From NCBI GenBank assembly GCA_012103535.1, contig WLWQ01000001.1:806001-870000 (forward strand): a stretch of 64,000 nt of DNA, written 5' to 3'. This DNA comes from Pseudomonadales bacterium (GTDB lineage: Bacteria; Pseudomonadota; Gammaproteobacteria; Pseudomonadales; Pseudohongiellaceae). The position numbers and the translations under genes were made by a program. Below are positions 48,289 to 59,472 of this stretch, in pieces (the first letter of the stretch is position 1; every line of letters starts with the position of its first letter). The notes beneath the pieces are model-generated. The model was not told where the DNA came from. It searched no databases and saw nothing but the letters and a program-made list of their open reading frames with translations.

Positions 48289-49587
48289 TTAGCTTGCTGA
48301 ATTTTCGAGAAATTCAGCTACTTTGAGTGGGATCGAGGTGATTTCGTGGGTCTCTGTATCAGAGGAGTCATCGAGGCGACGAATTTTTGCGCTTACTAGC
48401 GGGCTGTTTCCGTCATCCTCCCGCTCTAAAATAACAGCTATTCTCGCGCCGCTATTAAACGCCCGTTTGAGTTGGCTATTGAATTTTCCACCCCCGCAGT
48501 GGCTAATCACTCCCAAATCCGGCTGACTCTCACGAATAGCCTGTGCCATGGCCAATGTTTGTTCTGTGACATGTTGTCCGACACAGGTTACATAGACATC
48601 AACAGGCTTTAATGCCTGTTCGGGAATTTTCTGCAATGAATCCAGCATTAACACCAGTCGCTCAATTCCAATTGCGAATCCACAGGCTAGCGTATCGCGC
48701 CCACCCAATTGTGCAACGAGACCATCGTAGCGACCGCCTCCGCAAACAGCGCCTTGAGCACCGAGAGTGTCGGTAGTCCATTCATAGACACAGTTATTGT
48801 AATAATCCAATCCTCGAACTAACTTGGGATTTTCGACAAAGGCTATTCCCGCTGCACCTAATAGCGCTTGTAGCTCAGCATAATGTTGCTTGCTTTCGTC
48901 ATTAACAAAATCATTGAGCTCGGGCGCGCCCTCAAGGGCAGCTTGTACCTCAGGGTTTTTACTATCCAGAACCCGCATTGGATTCGTGTGCATACGCTTA
49001 CGGGCGTCTTCATCTAATTGCTCTTCCTTGAATTGCAAAAATTCTGTTAGTGCTTTACCAAATGTTTTTCTATCTTCAGCACTTCCGATGTTGTTTATTT
49101 CCAATGTTAAATAGTCTGCAATCTCCAGTTTCCGCCATAGCGATGCCGCGAGTTGCAGAACTTCCACATCGATATCAGGACCAGGCATGCCGAAAGCCTC
49201 AACCCCAAATTGGTGAAACTGTCGATAACGGCCTTTCTGTGGTCGCTCATGCCTAAACATAGCGCCCTGGTACCAAAGTCTTTGTTGCTGGTTATAAAGC
49301 AAGCCATGCTGATCGGCTGCTCTGACGCAACCAGCAGTTCCTTCCGGTCGGAGACTCAGGTTGTCGCCATTTCGATCATCAAAGCTATACATTTCCTTCT
49401 CGACGATGTCTGTCACTTCACCGATAGAGCGCTTAAACAATTGAGTATGCTCGAGAATAGGAAAACGTATTTCCTGATAGCCAAAGCGTTTCACAACCTG
49501 TTGAAACGTCGACTCAAGATATTGCCAACTTAGGGAATTATCGGGAAGGATGTCATTCATCCCCCGGATCGCTTGTAATTTTTTCAT
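48289..49587 (-). CDS. hisS: Histidyl-tRNA synthetase
   Basis: 432 residues, class II synthetase. IRGMNDILPDNSLSW opens the protein. Motif 2 is visible as MFRHERPQKGRYRQFHQFG, and the histidine-binding loops as VRGLDYYNNCVYEW and GGGRYDGLVAQLGG. Motif 3 is CGFAIGIERL. The C-terminal anticodon-binding domain follows from residue 330. It charges tRNA-His. The gene lies 74 bp after ispG, the usual order. Confidence 0.97.
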   Translation of the reverse strand: MKKLQAIRGMNDILPDNSLSWQYLESTFQQVVKRFGYQEIRFPILEHTQLFKRSIGEVTDIVEKEMYSFDDRNGDNLSLRPEGTAGCVRAADQHGLLYNQQQRLWYQGAMFRHERPQKGRYRQFHQFGVEAFGMPGPDIDVEVLQLAASLWRKLEIADYLTLEINNIGSAEDRKTFGKALTEFLQFKEEQLDEDARKRMHTNPMRVLDSKNPEVQAALEGAPELNDFVNDESKQHYAELQALLGAAGIAFVENPKLVRGLDYYNNCVYEWTTDTLGAQGAVCGGGRYDGLVAQLGGRDTLACGFAIGIERLVLMLDSLQKIPEQALKPVDVYVTCVGQHVTEQTLAMAQAIRESQPDLGVISHCGGGKFNSQLKRAFNSGARIAVILEREDDGNSPLVSAKIRRLDDSSDTETHEITSIPLKVAEFLENSAS

Positions 49588-49600
49588 TATGTTTTTCTGA

Positions 49601-49658
49601 TTAGCTAGAAGCGATCAAATCTTTAGCGGCCGCTTGTTTGTTTGCTACCCGCTGTCTG
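49601..49658. repeat. Diverged tandem copy of the ispG 3' end
   Basis: Bases 49601-49658 align without gaps to 49662-49719, the last 58 bases of ispG including its stop, with 44 identities (76%). On the minus strand the copy still encodes NRQRVANKQAAAKDLIASS and a stop codon, against [19 protein letters not shown] in ispG. It is one base out of frame with ispG and lies after its stop, so it is not translated as part of it. Confidence 0.85.
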
Positions 49659-49661
49659 TTC

Positions 49662-50774
49662 TCAGCTCGAAGCAATTAAATCCTTTTCGGTAGCTCGCTT
49701 GTCTGCCACCCGCTTTCTGACCATTTCTTCCAGTTCATCTACCAGGTTCGCATTGTTAACTTTATGATCTGGAACGCCCTCAACATAAGCCAAATTGTTA
49801 GGGCTGGCACCTGTTAGTCCAATCTCCGCAACTTTTGCTTCCCCTGGTCCATTTACGATGCACCCTATGACGGCGACATCGATAGGAGTAGTGATATCTT
49901 CCAGGCGTGATTCAAGCTCATTGACCACAGAGATCACGTCGAAATTCTGCCTGGAACAACTCGGGCATGCCACTAAGTTTACGCCCTTATGTCTCAAGCC
50001 AAGACTCTTTAAAATATCGAATCCTACTTTTACTTCTTCAACTGGATCTGCGGCTAAAGATATTCGAATAGTATCGCCGATCCCTTCCATGAGTAATGCA
50101 CCCAAACCGATTGCGGACTTAACGGTTCCTGAGCGTAAACCTCCTGCTTCCGTTATACCTAAATGAAAAGGCTGTTCGATTTGAGACGCCAGACCACGAT
50201 AAGCCTCTAAGGTCATGAATATTTCTGATGCTTTAAGACTAATTTTGAAGTCAGTAAAGTTTAACTTATCTAATATGTCTATCTGGGTGAGCGCCGATTC
50301 GATCATAGCTTCGGCATTGGGTTCTTTATACTTTCGCAGTAGCGCCTTACCCAGAGAGCCAGCGTTTACTCCAATTCGCAGTGGAATTCCTTTGTCTTTC
50401 GCTGAATCGATTACCGCCCTAATGCGCTCCTCGCTGCCGATGTTGCCTGGGTTGATTCGCAAGCAATCTACACCGTATTCCAATACCTTAAGAGCAATTC
50501 GATAATCAAAATGGATATCAGCAACTAGCGGCACTTCTACCTGACTACGAATTTTCTTGAAAGCCTCAGCGGCGTCCATGGTAGGAACCGAGACCCGCAC
50601 AATATCAACCCCAGCGGTCTCCAGGCGCCCTATCTGCCCAAGAGTTGCCTCCACATCGGTGGTTTCAGTATTCGTCATGCTCTGCACAGAAATTGGTGCG
50701 TCCCCACCTACGGCGACATCACCAACCATGATCTGTCGAGTCTTTCGACGATTAATCGGACTATTTGTTCTCAT
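49662..50774 (-). CDS. ispG: 4-hydroxy-3-methylbut-2-enyl diphosphate synthase (IspG/GcpE)
   Basis: 370 residues. An N-terminal TIM barrel ([45 protein letters not shown]) is followed by a C-terminal iron-sulfur domain with the [4Fe-4S] ligands in [13 protein letters not shown] and [11 protein letters not shown]. It converts MEcPP to HMBPP in the MEP isoprenoid pathway and depends on the isc products encoded in this same run. It follows rodZ by 4 bp. A diverged copy of its last 58 bases lies immediately downstream. Confidence 0.97.
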   Translation of the reverse strand: MRTNSPINRRKTRQIMVGDVAVGGDAPISVQSMTNTETTDVEATLGQIGRLETAGVDIVRVSVPTMDAAEAFKKIRSQVEVPLVADIHFDYRIALKVLEYGVDCLRINPGNIGSEERIRAVIDSAKDKGIPLRIGVNAGSLGKALLRKYKEPNAEAMIESALTQIDILDKLNFTDFKISLKASEIFMTLEAYRGLASQIEQPFHLGITEAGGLRSGTVKSAIGLGALLMEGIGDTIRISLAADPVEEVKVGFDILKSLGLRHKGVNLVACPSCSRQNFDVISVVNELESRLEDITTPIDVAVIGCIVNGPGEAKVAEIGLTGASPNNLAYVEGVPDHKVNNANLVDELEEMVRKRVADKRATEKDLIASS

Positions 50775-50778
50775 GAAA

Positions 50779-51816
50779 CTACAATCCTACAGTGAGACGT
50801 GCAGAATTGTCGATGCGGATATTAGCGGAAACGTCTATTTCTGTACCGTTAAAGGTAAGACTGGTAAAAGGAGCATCCCCAAGCAGAATACTAAAAGGAG
50901 CATTACCTGTAATTTCGAGTATGTCGCCGGCGCCGCGAATATCACGGTAGATTTGATTTTGTTCTTCGTCGTTAATCTCGACCCAGCTTTCACCTGTAAA
51001 GGCAATTCGAAGTACATCTGATCCTGCGGAAGTTATTTCGATAATTCTATCTTCCGGTTCGGCAATCTCTGTCGGAGCAGCGAAAAAATCTTGATCTGCT
51101 GCGTTAACAACAATGTCTTCAGTGGTTGGATCGTTGGCTAAAGCAGATAGCGCGGAGATGAAATCGTCTGTTGCGGGCTCTGTATCTGCAGCGGCTTCTT
51201 GAGAACTAGCTGAGTTAGCAGCAGTAACCGTTTCTATGGCAGTTTCAAGAACCGCCGTGTTTGCTGGCGACGGTGCTGGAGTATTTAGTGCGGAATCCTG
51301 ATTAACGTTGGGGAGAATACCCTCTTCTGGCTCTTCGACTTCCTCGGTAGGGCTAGATATTTCCGGCACTGCTACTGAAGATTCCTCAACAGTTACAAAA
51401 TTATTGTATGCCCATAGTCCCGCAAATCCGCCAATGAATCCCACAATTGAAAGTACAACCCAGGGACGGTTCTTGTCTCTGCGCCGGCGAACCTGAATTA
51501 AAGTCTTTTCTTTTTCTTTCTCGACGAGTCGGATCGTGTATTGATCATACAATTCAAGCACACTATCTGGATCGAGCTCTAACAGTTCAGCGTAGCTCTT
51601 TACATAGCCTTTTGCAAAAACAGAGCCAGGTAGCTTTTCATAGTTATCGGACTCAATTGCCTTCACATAATGCATGGTAATATGCAGTTGGTCGGCAACT
51701 TCTTTTTCACTTAGATTTTGACGTTGACGCTCCTGCCGCAAGGTTTCCCCAGCTAAAGGTAAATTTCCGTTTACCGAATCTTCATCAAATTCATCCGCAA
51801 CTTGTTCAGTTGGCAT
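50779..51816 (-). CDS. rodZ: Cytoskeletal/cell-shape protein RodZ
   Basis: 345 residues. The N-terminal HTH domain (about 22-95) shows [19 protein letters not shown] and [18 protein letters not shown] basic stretch precedes one membrane helix (119-137). A low-complexity Ala/Thr/Glu-rich periplasmic linker follows (about 145-260), then the C-terminal DUF4115 domain with FTGESWVEI and FNGTEIDV. It links MreB filaments to the cell envelope. Its start overlaps the pilW stop by 11 bp. Confidence 0.94.
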   Translation of the reverse strand: MPTEQVADEFDEDSVNGNLPLAGETLRQERQRQNLSEKEVADQLHITMHYVKAIESDNYEKLPGSVFAKGYVKSYAELLELDPDSVLELYDQYTIRLVEKEKEKTLIQVRRRRDKNRPWVVLSIVGFIGGFAGLWAYNNFVTVEESSVAVPEISSPTEEVEEPEEGILPNVNQDSALNTPAPSPANTAVLETAIETVTAANSASSQEAAADTEPATDDFISALSALANDPTTEDIVVNAADQDFFAAPTEIAEPEDRIIEITSAGSDVLRIAFTGESWVEINDEEQNQIYRDIRGAGDILEITGNAPFSILLGDAPFTSLTFNGTEIDVSANIRIDNSARLTVGL

Positions 51817-52588
51817 TACTTATCCTTTGATAAGCCTCATATTCCGGCGAATCCTGATAGAGAGTAGTAAGAATCAACGCAAAGCTGTCCACCAACTCCG
51901 CATTTTGGAATCTTCCTTCTATCTGTATGCCAGCCAAGAGAGCTCTCGGCGTGTGAGGGATACTATAAAAATCTGTAGTTGTTAAATACTGTTGAAAAAC
52001 CTGACGTGACCCTGGCCAGTCTTCTTTTTCATACAAAATCATAGCCAGTTCTACTGCTGAAACATATAAATCGGGATTCATTTGCAGTGCTCTGCGAAAT
52101 GCAAACTCTGCATCTGAATATTCATTCAATCTTATTGCACTGCGACCTAAATTTTCGAAAGCAATGGCGCGACCTTCGTAAGCGATATCCTCGGTTACCT
52201 GCTCCAATTGCTCATAGGCATCTTGGTAGCGCTCCTGACTGAATAACAGGGCCGCATAATTATTTCTCACGCGAGAATTATTTCGATCACTATTAATCGC
52301 CCGGCGGAAGTTGTCTTCTGCTGGGCCTAAATCCCCTTCCTGCTGATAGATTAACGCCATCACATTGAGGGCATCGGCACTGCGATCATCCAGTTCCAGG
52401 GCATTGGTAATGTGGCGCCGAGCATTAACGATGTCATTCTCGTCATAATAGGCCACGGCCAGCTGGATATAGGATTCCAGAGCCTGCTCTTCAGACGGTT
52501 CTACATTGAAGCCACCAGTCGTTGTAGTGACACAGGATGGCAACAGAGCTAGGGCCCAAACCATTGAAAAACAAGCAAAATATCTCAT
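51806..52588 (-). CDS. pilW: Type IV pilus biogenesis lipoprotein PilW/PilF
   Basis: About 260 residues. The lipobox LLPSC gives an N-terminal lipidated Cys. Six or so TPR units follow, for example AVAYYDENDIVNARRHI and ALDLDDRSADALNVMALIY-like segments (as ALELDDRSADALNVMA). It localises and assembles the PilQ secretin in the outer membrane. The ATG at 52588 is used; the upstream TTG at 52597 has no support. Position between rlmN and rodZ is normal for pilus-bearing gammaproteobacteria. Confidence 0.9.
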   Translation of the reverse strand: MRYFACFSMVWALALLPSCVTTTTGGFNVEPSEEQALESYIQLAVAYYDENDIVNARRHITNALELDDRSADALNVMALIYQQEGDLGPAEDNFRRAINSDRNNSRVRNNYAALLFSQERYQDAYEQLEQVTEDIAYEGRAIAFENLGRSAIRLNEYSDAEFAFRRALQMNPDLYVSAVELAMILYEKEDWPGSRQVFQQYLTTTDFYSIPHTPRALLAGIQIEGRFQNAELVDSFALILTTLYQDSPEYEAYQRISNAN

Positions 52589-52633
52589 TCTGGACAAGAT
52601 TCGCTCCCGATCGAACTAACGATCTACTTTACT

Positions 52634-53794
52634 CTATACTCTGTCGGCCATTACAGCCAGATTATCAGTCTTGTCGAAGACTTTTCCGGACTTCGATTCT
52701 GCCCGTTTTTTATGGCGATCACTCCGTTGTGTCTGGTCTGCAACGTCGCCCACCAGTTGACCGCAGGCCGCGCCAATGTCGTCAGCGCGAGTGGTTCGAA
52801 CTGTCACGGTGTAACCGGCTTTCTGTAAAATCTGACGAAAGTTGCTTACTGAAGATCCGCTGGGAACCTCGTAATCGCTCAGTGAGAAGGGATTGAAGGG
52901 GATGAGATTAATTTTACAAGGCAGCGATTCTAATAGTTTTGCCAGATCTCTGGCATGCTGCCGATGGTCGTTAACGCCTTTTATCAGGGTGTATTCAATT
53001 ACCGGTACGCGCTTATCTGACAAGCTTGCCATGTAGTCTTTTACCGAGCGTAATAGTTCAGCAATTGGATACTTCTTATTGATTGGCATCAGTTGACTGC
53101 GTAATTCATCGTTTGGTGCATGCAGTGAAACAGCTAACGATGCATCGGTGTAATCCTTCATTTTGTCTATTGCAGGAACTACACCAGAGGTGCTAATTGT
53201 TACTTTGCGTTTTGATAAACCAAATGCGCAATCGTCCTTCATGATATCGACAGCATCCATGACATTGTCGAAATTCAATAAAGGCTCCCCCATTCCCATC
53301 ATGACAACATTACTAACTGGTCGTTCCAGCTTGTCATCATAACCGCCCAGGTGTTTGTTTGCCCACCACAATTGACCAACAATTTCGGCAGCCGTAAGAT
53401 TGCTATTAAAACCCTGTTTGCCCGTTGCACAAAATGTGCAATCTAAAGTACATCCAGCCTGAGAAGACACACAAAGTGTGCCTCGACCCGACTCAGGTAT
53501 AAAAACCATTTCAACTTTGCTACCGCTTTCAACTTCGATAATCCACTTATGACTACCATCAGTGGAAGCAAAGTCTTCAATTATCTTTGGTAATCGAATC
53601 TCGCTGTGTTCTTTAAGCAGCTCGCGCAGATTCTTGCTGATATCAGTCATGGCATCGATATCGGTGATGCCACGCTGATGTATCCACTTCATCACCTGAT
53701 CGGCGCGAAATGGTTTCTCCCCATGTTCAGTAAACAAGGCTTTAAGTTTAGCTCTGCTGAGTCCTAGCAAATTTAGTTTTTCTGCCGAGACCAT
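52634..53794 (-). CDS. rlmN: Dual-specificity RNA methyltransferase RlmN
   Basis: 386 residues, radical SAM. The cluster motif CTLDCTFC (Cys115, Cys119, Cys122) is followed by [13 protein letters not shown] and [25 protein letters not shown] near the end contains the Cys that resolves the methyl-transfer intermediate. It makes 2-methyladenosine at 23S rRNA A2503 and tRNA A37. The C-terminal tail is longer than in E. coli and rich in Lys, Arg and Asp. It needs iron-sulfur clusters supplied by the nearby isc products. Confidence 0.97.
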   Translation of the reverse strand: MVSAEKLNLLGLSRAKLKALFTEHGEKPFRADQVMKWIHQRGITDIDAMTDISKNLRELLKEHSEIRLPKIIEDFASTDGSHKWIIEVESGSKVEMVFIPESGRGTLCVSSQAGCTLDCTFCATGKQGFNSNLTAAEIVGQLWWANKHLGGYDDKLERPVSNVVMMGMGEPLLNFDNVMDAVDIMKDDCAFGLSKRKVTISTSGVVPAIDKMKDYTDASLAVSLHAPNDELRSQLMPINKKYPIAELLRSVKDYMASLSDKRVPVIEYTLIKGVNDHRQHARDLAKLLESLPCKINLIPFNPFSLSDYEVPSGSSVSNFRQILQKAGYTVTVRTTRADDIGAACGQLVGDVADQTQRSDRHKKRAESKSGKVFDKTDNLAVMADRV

Positions 53795-53815
53795 GGGACC
53801 GCCTATGTTGAAACC

Positions 53816-54238
53816 TTAGGAACAGATTTCGTCGTCGTTAAAGTAGTAGCTGACTTCACGTGCTGCGGAAGTGGTGGAATCTGATCCATGTACTGCATTC
53901 GCATCGATGGATTTTGCGAAATCTGCACGGATAGTTCCGGGTTCTGCTTCAGCCGGGTTGGTAGCACCCATTAATTCTCTATTGAGCGCAACTGCATTCT
54001 CTCCTTCGAGTACCTGCACAACAACTGGACCTGACGTCATGAATTCTATTAGATCGTCATAGAATCCTTTGCCTTTGTGCTCAGCATAAAACCCGCCTGC
54101 TGACTCATCATTCAATTGCAGCATTTTTGCCGCTACGATTTTCAGCCCAGCTTTCTCAAACCGAGAGTAAATTTCACCAATTACATTCTTGGCCACTGCA
54201 TCCGGTTTAATAATAGAAAGAGTACGTTCGATCGCCAT
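53816..54238 (-). CDS. ndk: Nucleoside diphosphate kinase
   Basis: 140 residues. [16 protein letters not shown] opens the protein and His117 in NAVHGSDS is the phosphorylated residue. [14 protein letters not shown] is the nucleotide-binding loop. It balances NTP pools. GGGAG six bases upstream supports the ATG at 54238; a TTG at 54250 is less likely. A terminator at 54327-54351 separates it from the isc operon, so it probably has its own promoter. Confidence 0.97.
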   Translation of the reverse strand: MAIERTLSIIKPDAVAKNVIGEIYSRFEKAGLKIVAAKMLQLNDESAGGFYAEHKGKGFYDDLIEFMTSGPVVVQVLEGENAVALNRELMGATNPAEAEPGTIRADFAKSIDANAVHGSDSTTSAAREVSYYFNDDEICS

Positions 54239-54326
54239 GATCACTCCCAAATCAGTATTGAAAAAGAGCGCGCATTATACGTGAGTATCTGGTGCTTTTG
54301 TACGTTTCGGATTCAATAAAAAGGAG

Positions 54327-54351
54327 AAAAAACCCGTTATTTCAGGGTTTT
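54327..54351 (-). terminator. Rho-independent terminator of the isc operon
   Basis: On the minus strand AAAACCC pairs with GGGTTTT across a 9-base loop and runs into a T tract (plus-strand A run 54327-54332). It lies 27 bases after the iscX stop and before ndk. Confidence 0.7.
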
Positions 54352-54377
54352 AGACTGCATAGCGCGAAAATAGTGGG

Positions 54378-54575
54378 CTAGTCTGCTGCTTCTTCAATCC
54401 AGGCAGCCTGAATCGCTTCCAGAATTTTCTCACCACTGCGTTCCGGGTCGTCATCGAATTCTTCCAGCTGGCAAATCCAACCGTGCAGGTCGACGAAGTT
54501 TACATACTGTGGATCTTTATCCGGATACTGGTCAGCCAACGCCATGGCAATATCGTAGACATCGGTCCATTTCAT
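54378..54575 (-). CDS. iscX: Fe-S assembly protein IscX
   Basis: 65 residues, close to the E. coli Isc[20 protein letters not shown] and [19 protein letters not shown] are the family signatures, the second an acidic surface that binds iron and contacts IscS. It regulates cysteine desulfurase and may act as an iron adaptor. It is the last gene of the isc operon, 32 bp after fdx. Confidence 0.95.
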   Translation of the reverse strand: MKWTDVYDIAMALADQYPDKDPQYVNFVDLHGWICQLEEFDDDPERSGEKILEAIQAAWIEEAAD

Positions 54576-54607
54576 AGGCTGTCTCCATCGTAGTAGTTTG
54601 GCATTTC

Positions 54608-54946
54608 TTAATGTTCTTCTGACACCATATTAATGGTGTATTTTGGTATTTCAATGACCAGATCTTTGTCGGCAATTTTGGCCTGGCAACTTAAGCGGGA
54701 TTCTGGCTCCAACCCCCAGGCCTTATCCAGATAGTCTTCTTCATTTTCTTCCGCTTCCTCCAAGGAATAAAATCCTTCTCGCACAATCACATGGCAAGTT
54801 GTGCAGGCACAGGATTTTTCGCAGGCATGCTCGATGTGAATATCGTTGGCAAGCGCAGCATCTAATATCGTTCCTCCGCTCTCGGCTTCAAATTCAGCAC
54901 CTTCCGGGCAAATCACTTCATGGGGCTTAATGGTTAGTTTTGGCAT
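54608..54946 (-). CDS. fdx: [2Fe-2S] ferredoxin of the ISC system
   Basis: 112 residues. The cluster ligands are Cys42, Cys48, Cys51 and Cys87, at the same numbers as in E. coli Fdx ([16 protein letters not shown] and SRLSCQAK), with the extra Cys46 also kept. The acidic [12 protein letters not shown] loop is the docking site for IscS. It supplies electrons for cluster assembly. It follows hscA by 22 bp. Confidence 0.96.
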   Translation of the reverse strand: MPKLTIKPHEVICPEGAEFEAESGGTILDAALANDIHIEHACEKSCACTTCHVIVREGFYSLEEAEENEEDYLDKAWGLEPESRLSCQAKIADKDLVIEIPKYTINMVSEEH

Positions 54947-54968
54947 TGGCCTGATTACATCTCTCTAT

Positions 54969-56828
54969 TTACTGTTCCACTTCATCGATGGTTTCACCCT
55001 TAAGAGCTTCACCAATATGAAGGTCCATACGCCTCGCAGCGAATCCACTGCTTACGCGATTTATTTCTTCTGTTAGCTCATGAATCTGAGCGCTTGTGCC
55101 TTCTTCGAACAAGGCTTGCAGTTGAGCGATAGCCGCATCAATTTGCAATGACTCATCGCCGCTCAGCAAATTACCATCAACCGCTTTGGCTGAGCTAATT
55201 GCATCAATTAATTGTTGGGCTTCGATTTGTGCCTCACGCAGCGCCCGCACTTCCATATCTGCTTTAGCGTTATCGTGAGAAGCTTGCAGCATCTGTTCAA
55301 TAGCATCGGCATCCAATCCATAGCTGGGCTTGACCTGAATTTCGGCAGTTTTTGCGGTACTCAACTCTTCTGCCATCACGCTTAACAAACCATCTGCGTC
55401 TACCTGATAAGTGACGCGAATTTTCGCTGCTCCCGCCACCATTGGCGGAATATCCCGCAATTCGAATCGCGCCAGGGAACGACAATCGCTGACTAATTCT
55501 CTTTCCCCTTGCACAACATGCAGTGACATCGCTGTTTGACCGTCTTTAAAGGTGGTGAATTCTTGCGCTTTTGCGACCGGGATTGTGGTGTTGCGAGGAA
55601 TAATTTTTTCTACCAACTCCCCCATCGTTTCAATTCCCAGGGAGAGTGGCGTGACATCTAGTAGCAAGAAATCGTCAGCAGACTTATTCCCGATTAGCAC
55701 ATCAGCCTGAATACCGGCGCCAATAGCTACCACTTTATCCGGATCAATATCGGTCAGCGGTGCTTTTCCAAAATATTCTTCCACCGCCTCTCGCACAACA
55801 GGCATTCGCGTGGAACCACCAACCATGACTATGTTATCGATATCTTCGACTTCCAATTTCGCATCTCGAATTACGCGCCGGCAGGTGAGAATTGTTCGTT
55901 TTATTAGGTCTTCAGTGATTTGCTTAAATTCGTCGGCGCTAATGGAGCCAGACCAACCAAGAAAATCAACTGCAACGCTATCGGAATCACTGAGTTGATG
56001 TTTTATCGAATTGGCATGGCTGAGCAATTTTGCGTTGTCCATCAAGTTTAATTCTTGAATGCCTGCCGCTTGCTTAATCCTATCGGCGATTAAGTGATCA
56101 AAGTCGTCGCCACCCAACGCAGTATCACCGCCAGTGGCCAACACTTCGAATACACCTTTCTGTAAACTCAATAGTGATACGTCGAAAGTACCTCCGCCGA
56201 GATCGAAAACCACGACGTTTCCTTGATCCTTACTATCTAATCCATAGGCAACAGCCGCAGCTGTTGGCTCATTTAGTAAACGCAGGACTTTTAAGTCGAT
56301 TAGCTTTGCCGCGTCTTTTGTTTGTTGTCGTTGCGCGTCATTAAAATAGGCCGGAACCGTAATGACTGCGCCCTCTAGTTTTGCTTTCAAACAAGATTCA
56401 GCTGTATCAACCAGCGCTTTAAGAATATCTGCAGATACTTGGATTGGATTCTTTACTCCTGCCGCAGTGATAATTGCCGGCGCAGCGTCTGCTTGCTCCT
56501 GATCAAAATCAAAATGTTGGAATAGAGGAGTATTCGAAACTTCTGACAAGGCTCGACCCAATAGTCGTTTGGCAGAAGCTATGGTGTTCTTTGGATCATC
56601 AACCAAGCGCTCTTTCGCAGCGATACCCACAACTGGCTCAGTCGATGATGAATAATTAACAATGGAGGGCAGCAAATAATTGCCGTGTTCATCCGGTAAT
56701 ACTTCAACTCCACTGCCACAACTCGCTGATACCAGTGAGTTGGTAGTGCCAAGGTCGATACCCACAGCGATGCGATGAGCTGGCGCCGAGGATTTTCCAC
56801 CTGGTTCTGAAATTTGAAGTAATGCCAT
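54969..56828 (-). CDS. hscA: Fe-S assembly chaperone HscA (Hsp70 family)
   Basis: 619 residues, three longer than in E. coli. The nucleotide-binding domain shows [41 protein letters not shown] and [14 protein letters not shown]. The substrate-binding domain (from about residue 390) carries [13 protein letters not shown] and the helical lid follows. It binds the LPPVK peptide of IscU, which is intact here, and with HscB drives cluster transfer. It lies 13 bp after hscB. Confidence 0.97.
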   Translation of the reverse strand: MALLQISEPGGKSSAPAHRIAVGIDLGTTNSLVSASCGSGVEVLPDEHGNYLLPSIVNYSSSTEPVVGIAAKERLVDDPKNTIASAKRLLGRALSEVSNTPLFQHFDFDQEQADAAPAIITAAGVKNPIQVSADILKALVDTAESCLKAKLEGAVITVPAYFNDAQRQQTKDAAKLIDLKVLRLLNEPTAAAVAYGLDSKDQGNVVVFDLGGGTFDVSLLSLQKGVFEVLATGGDTALGGDDFDHLIADRIKQAAGIQELNLMDNAKLLSHANSIKHQLSDSDSVAVDFLGWSGSISADEFKQITEDLIKRTILTCRRVIRDAKLEVEDIDNIVMVGGSTRMPVVREAVEEYFGKAPLTDIDPDKVVAIGAGIQADVLIGNKSADDFLLLDVTPLSLGIETMGELVEKIIPRNTTIPVAKAQEFTTFKDGQTAMSLHVVQGERELVSDCRSLARFELRDIPPMVAGAAKIRVTYQVDADGLLSVMAEELSTAKTAEIQVKPSYGLDADAIEQMLQASHDNAKADMEVRALREAQIEAQQLIDAISSAKAVDGNLLSGDESLQIDAAIAQLQALFEEGTSAQIHELTEEINRVSSGFAARRMDLHIGEALKGETIDEVEQ

Positions 56829-56841
56829 CTCTATTGCTTAC

Positions 56842-57375
56842 TCAGTATCCGAGTCTCTGCTCTTCTCCAGCCTCAATTTCCAGCAGCAGCTTGTGCAAGA
56901 ATTGCAGTTCATGAAATATTTTTTTAGCGTTTACGAGTTCTCCTTCGGAAACCTCAGCTGCAAAACCAGTTTGCTTGACGACCATTCTTTCCTTAACATC
57001 TTTTTTAAGTCTCTCTAATTCCGCCAAGGCAGAATCGTTCTTCGGTAGCTCTTCCAAAGATTCCCGCAACTGCATCTGCTCCATTAACAAATCCATACCT
57101 AAATCATTCTGGCTTACAGATTCAACATCCAAACCGTGCAGTGAGAGCAAATACGCTGCGCGTTTAAGCGGTGCTTTCAGCGTCGTGTAAGCTTCGTTTA
57201 AGTAACTGGTCATCTGTACCGCGCGTAGCTTCTCTTGTTCTTCAGCGGCAGCAAATTTGTCAGGATGCATCTCTATTTGTAGCTCTCGATACTTAGCGGT
57301 GAGAATATCCACATCCAAATCGAATGATTCAGAAAGATCAAACAACTGAAAGTAGTTTTGATTGATTTGCTGCAC
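56842..57375 (-). CDS. hscB: Fe-S assembly co-chaperone HscB
   Basis: 177 residues. A J domain (NYFQLFDLSESFDLD, then the HPDK tetrad in EMHPDKFAAAEEQEK) is followed by the helical IscU-binding domain. It brings IscU to HscA and stimulates its ATPase. The only usable start is GTG at 57373-57375, with an in-frame stop just upstream and no clear ribosome site, so translation may be weak or coupled. Confidence 0.94.
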   Translation of the reverse strand: MQQINQNYFQLFDLSESFDLDVDILTAKYRELQIEMHPDKFAAAEEQEKLRAVQMTSYLNEAYTTLKAPLKRAAYLLSLHGLDVESVSQNDLGMDLLMEQMQLRESLEELPKNDSALAELERLKKDVKERMVVKQTGFAAEVSEGELVNAKKIFHELQFLHKLLLEIEAGEEQRLGY

Positions 57376-57450
57376 GATTTGTTAAGTTGCGACTTATTTT
57401 TTGATTTGAACGAGGAGACAAATGACCACGAATTCAGCGCATATCATGGC

Positions 57451-57774
57451 TTATACGCTGAAACTTTCTCCGCAACCACATTCGCCCTTTGCATTGGGAT
57501 TCTTGAACTCAAATCCTTCGTTAACTCCCTGTTTTACGAAATCCATTTGTGTTCCATCGATGTAAACCAGGCTCTTGGGATCCACAATAATCTTTACGCC
57601 CTGGTCTTCGAATACCTGGTCACCTACTTCGATCTTGTCGACAAACTCCAATACATAGGCCATTCCGGAACAACCGGTAGTAGTTACTCCTACGCGAATT
57701 CCTAGACCGTGCCCACGAGATTCAAGTTGATCCGTGACATGCTTAGCTGCATTTTCAGTTACGGAAATTGCCAT
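57451..57774 (-). CDS. iscA: A-type Fe-S carrier IscA
   Basis: 107 residues with the three conserved cysteines at Cys35 (TTGCSGMAY), Cys99 and Cys101 (GECGCGESF), matching E. coli IscA. It carries iron or clusters to target proteins. It lies 16 bp after iscU. A 75 bp gap follows before hscB, longer than other gaps in this operon. Confidence 0.95.
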   Translation of the reverse strand: MAISVTENAAKHVTDQLESRGHGLGIRVGVTTTGCSGMAYVLEFVDKIEVGDQVFEDQGVKIIVDPKSLVYIDGTQMDFVKQGVNEGFEFKNPNAKGECGCGESFSV

Positions 57775-57790
57775 TTCTTACTTTCCTGAA

Positions 57791-58183
57791 TTACTCTGTG
57801 TTTTCGCCACGTTTGGTTTTTACGTCGGCAATAGCTGCTTTAATCGCATCTTCCGCCAAGACAGAGCAGTGAATTTTCACCGGAGGCAATCCAAGTTCAT
57901 CTGCAATATCTTTGTTCTTAATTTCAGTCGCTTCATCGAGGGAGCGACCTTTAACCCATTCGGTTAGTAATGAGCTCGAAGCGATAGCAGAGCCGCAACC
58001 GTAGGTCTTAAATTTCGCATCTTCAATAACGCCATCATCATCGACTTTAATCTGTAGTCGCATAACGTCGCCACAAGCCGGCGCACCGACCATACCTGTT
58101 CCAACATTCACGTCGTCATCGTCCATTTTGCCGACGTTTCGCGGATTCTCGTAGTGATCTAACACTTTGTCTGAATAAGCCAT
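57791..58183 (-). CDS. iscU: Fe-S cluster scaffold IscU
   Basis: 130 residues. Cluster ligands Cys37 (GAPACGDVM), Cys63 (YGCGSAIASSS) and Cys106 (KIHCSVLAEDA) are all present, plus Asp39. LPPVK (99-103) is the HscA recognition site. Clusters are assembled here from sulfur supplied by IscS. It lies 52 bp after iscS. Confidence 0.97.
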   Translation of the reverse strand: MAYSDKVLDHYENPRNVGKMDDDDVNVGTGMVGAPACGDVMRLQIKVDDDGVIEDAKFKTYGCGSAIASSSLLTEWVKGRSLDEATEIKNKDIADELGLPPVKIHCSVLAEDAIKAAIADVKTKRGENTE

Positions 58184-58235
58184 GATTTCCTCAATTACCC
58201 CGAAGGGTTAAGCAGCTACCTGTAATAATAAAATC

Positions 58236-59450
58236 TTAGTGAGCAGCCCATTGCACCTGGTCTAAATCGACACCGTCTTTGTACATATCCCAAAGCGGAG
58301 ACAATTCTCGGAGCTTAGCTACTGCTTCATGTATTTTTTCAACGGCATAGTCAATTTCTTCTTCCGTTGTAAAGCGCCCTACAGTCATTCGCAGAGAACT
58401 ATGGGCGAGCTCGTCATTTAATCCTAAAGCTCTTAATACATAAGATGGCTCAAGACTCGCTGAAGTACATGCGGACCCAGAAGACACAGCAAGGTCTCTT
58501 AACGCCATCATCAATGATTCACCCTCAACAAAATTGAATGAGATATTCAAATTGCCGGCAACTCGATTATCAACATCGCCATTTACATAAACTTCTTCGA
58601 TATCATTAAAGCCATCTAACATCCGATTGCGTAGCTTTAATACGCGCTCGTGCTCTTCATGCATTTCTTCTTTCGCAATGCGATACGCTTCACCCATTCC
58701 GACTATTTGATGAGTCGCTAATGTACCGGATCGCATACCTCTTTCATGACCACCACCGTGCATTTGTGCTTCGATTCGTATTCTCGGCTTACGTCTTACA
58801 TAGAGCACGCCAATTCCTTTCGGCCCATAGATTTTATGTGCCGTCAGTGACATTAAATCTACTTGCATAGTTTCCAGGTCAATCTCTATTTTTCCTGCAC
58901 TCTGGGCAGCATCGACATGAAAGACTACGCCTTTTTCACGGGTAATTTTGCCGATGGCTTCGATGTCATTAATTACGCCGATTTCATTATTTACATGCAT
59001 TAACGAAACCAGAATGGTGTCTTCACGAATCGCATTGGCAACTACATCGGGTGAGATTAATCCCTTCGCGTCGGGATCCAGGTACGTAACTTCAAAACCT
59101 TCTCGCTCTAACTGGCGACAGCTATCCAATACGGCTTTATGTTCAATCTTCGAAGTGATGATGTGCTTGCCTTTTTTTCCGTAAAAATGAGCAACACCTT
59201 TTATTGCCAAATTGTCAGCTTCAGTTGCGCCTGATGTCCAAACGATTTCCCGAGGATCGGCATTGATTAAATCGGCGACATGACGTCTTGCAGTTTCAAC
59301 TGCTTCTTCGGCTTTCCATCCCAACGAATGTGAGCGGCTGGCTGGATTACCGTAGTTACCCTCCAGGGTTAAACACTCCATCATCTTTTCGGCGACACGA
59401 GGATCGACTGGCGTGGTGGATGAATAGTCTAAATAAATCGGAAATTGCAT
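58236..59450 (-). CDS. iscS: Cysteine desulfurase IscS
   Basis: 404 residues, the E. coli length. Lys206 in [10 protein letters not shown] binds PLP, His104 in KIEHKAV is the acid/base, and Cys328 in [14 protein letters not shown] carries the persulfide. Residue numbers match the E. coli enzyme exactly. It supplies sulfur for Fe-S clusters, tRNA thiolation and other pathways, possibly including the MoaD-like carrier in this window. It follows iscR by 22 bp. Confidence 0.97.
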   Translation of the reverse strand: MQFPIYLDYSSTTPVDPRVAEKMMECLTLEGNYGNPASRSHSLGWKAEEAVETARRHVADLINADPREIVWTSGATEADNLAIKGVAHFYGKKGKHIITSKIEHKAVLDSCRQLEREGFEVTYLDPDAKGLISPDVVANAIREDTILVSLMHVNNEIGVINDIEAIGKITREKGVVFHVDAAQSAGKIEIDLETMQVDLMSLTAHKIYGPKGIGVLYVRRKPRIRIEAQMHGGGHERGMRSGTLATHQIVGMGEAYRIAKEEMHEEHERVLKLRNRMLDGFNDIEEVYVNGDVDNRVAGNLNISFNFVEGESLMMALRDLAVSSGSACTSASLEPSYVLRALGLNDELAHSSLRMTVGRFTTEEEIDYAVEKIHEAVAKLRELSPLWDMYKDGVDLDQVQWAAH

Positions 59451-59472
59451 ACTTTTCTCCGCCTCTACAACA

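Noticed and set aside
57418..57560. Plus-strand ATG with a good GAGGAG site in the hscB-iscA gap
   Set aside because: The frame runs antisense through iscA, is under 50 codons and has no protein-like features.
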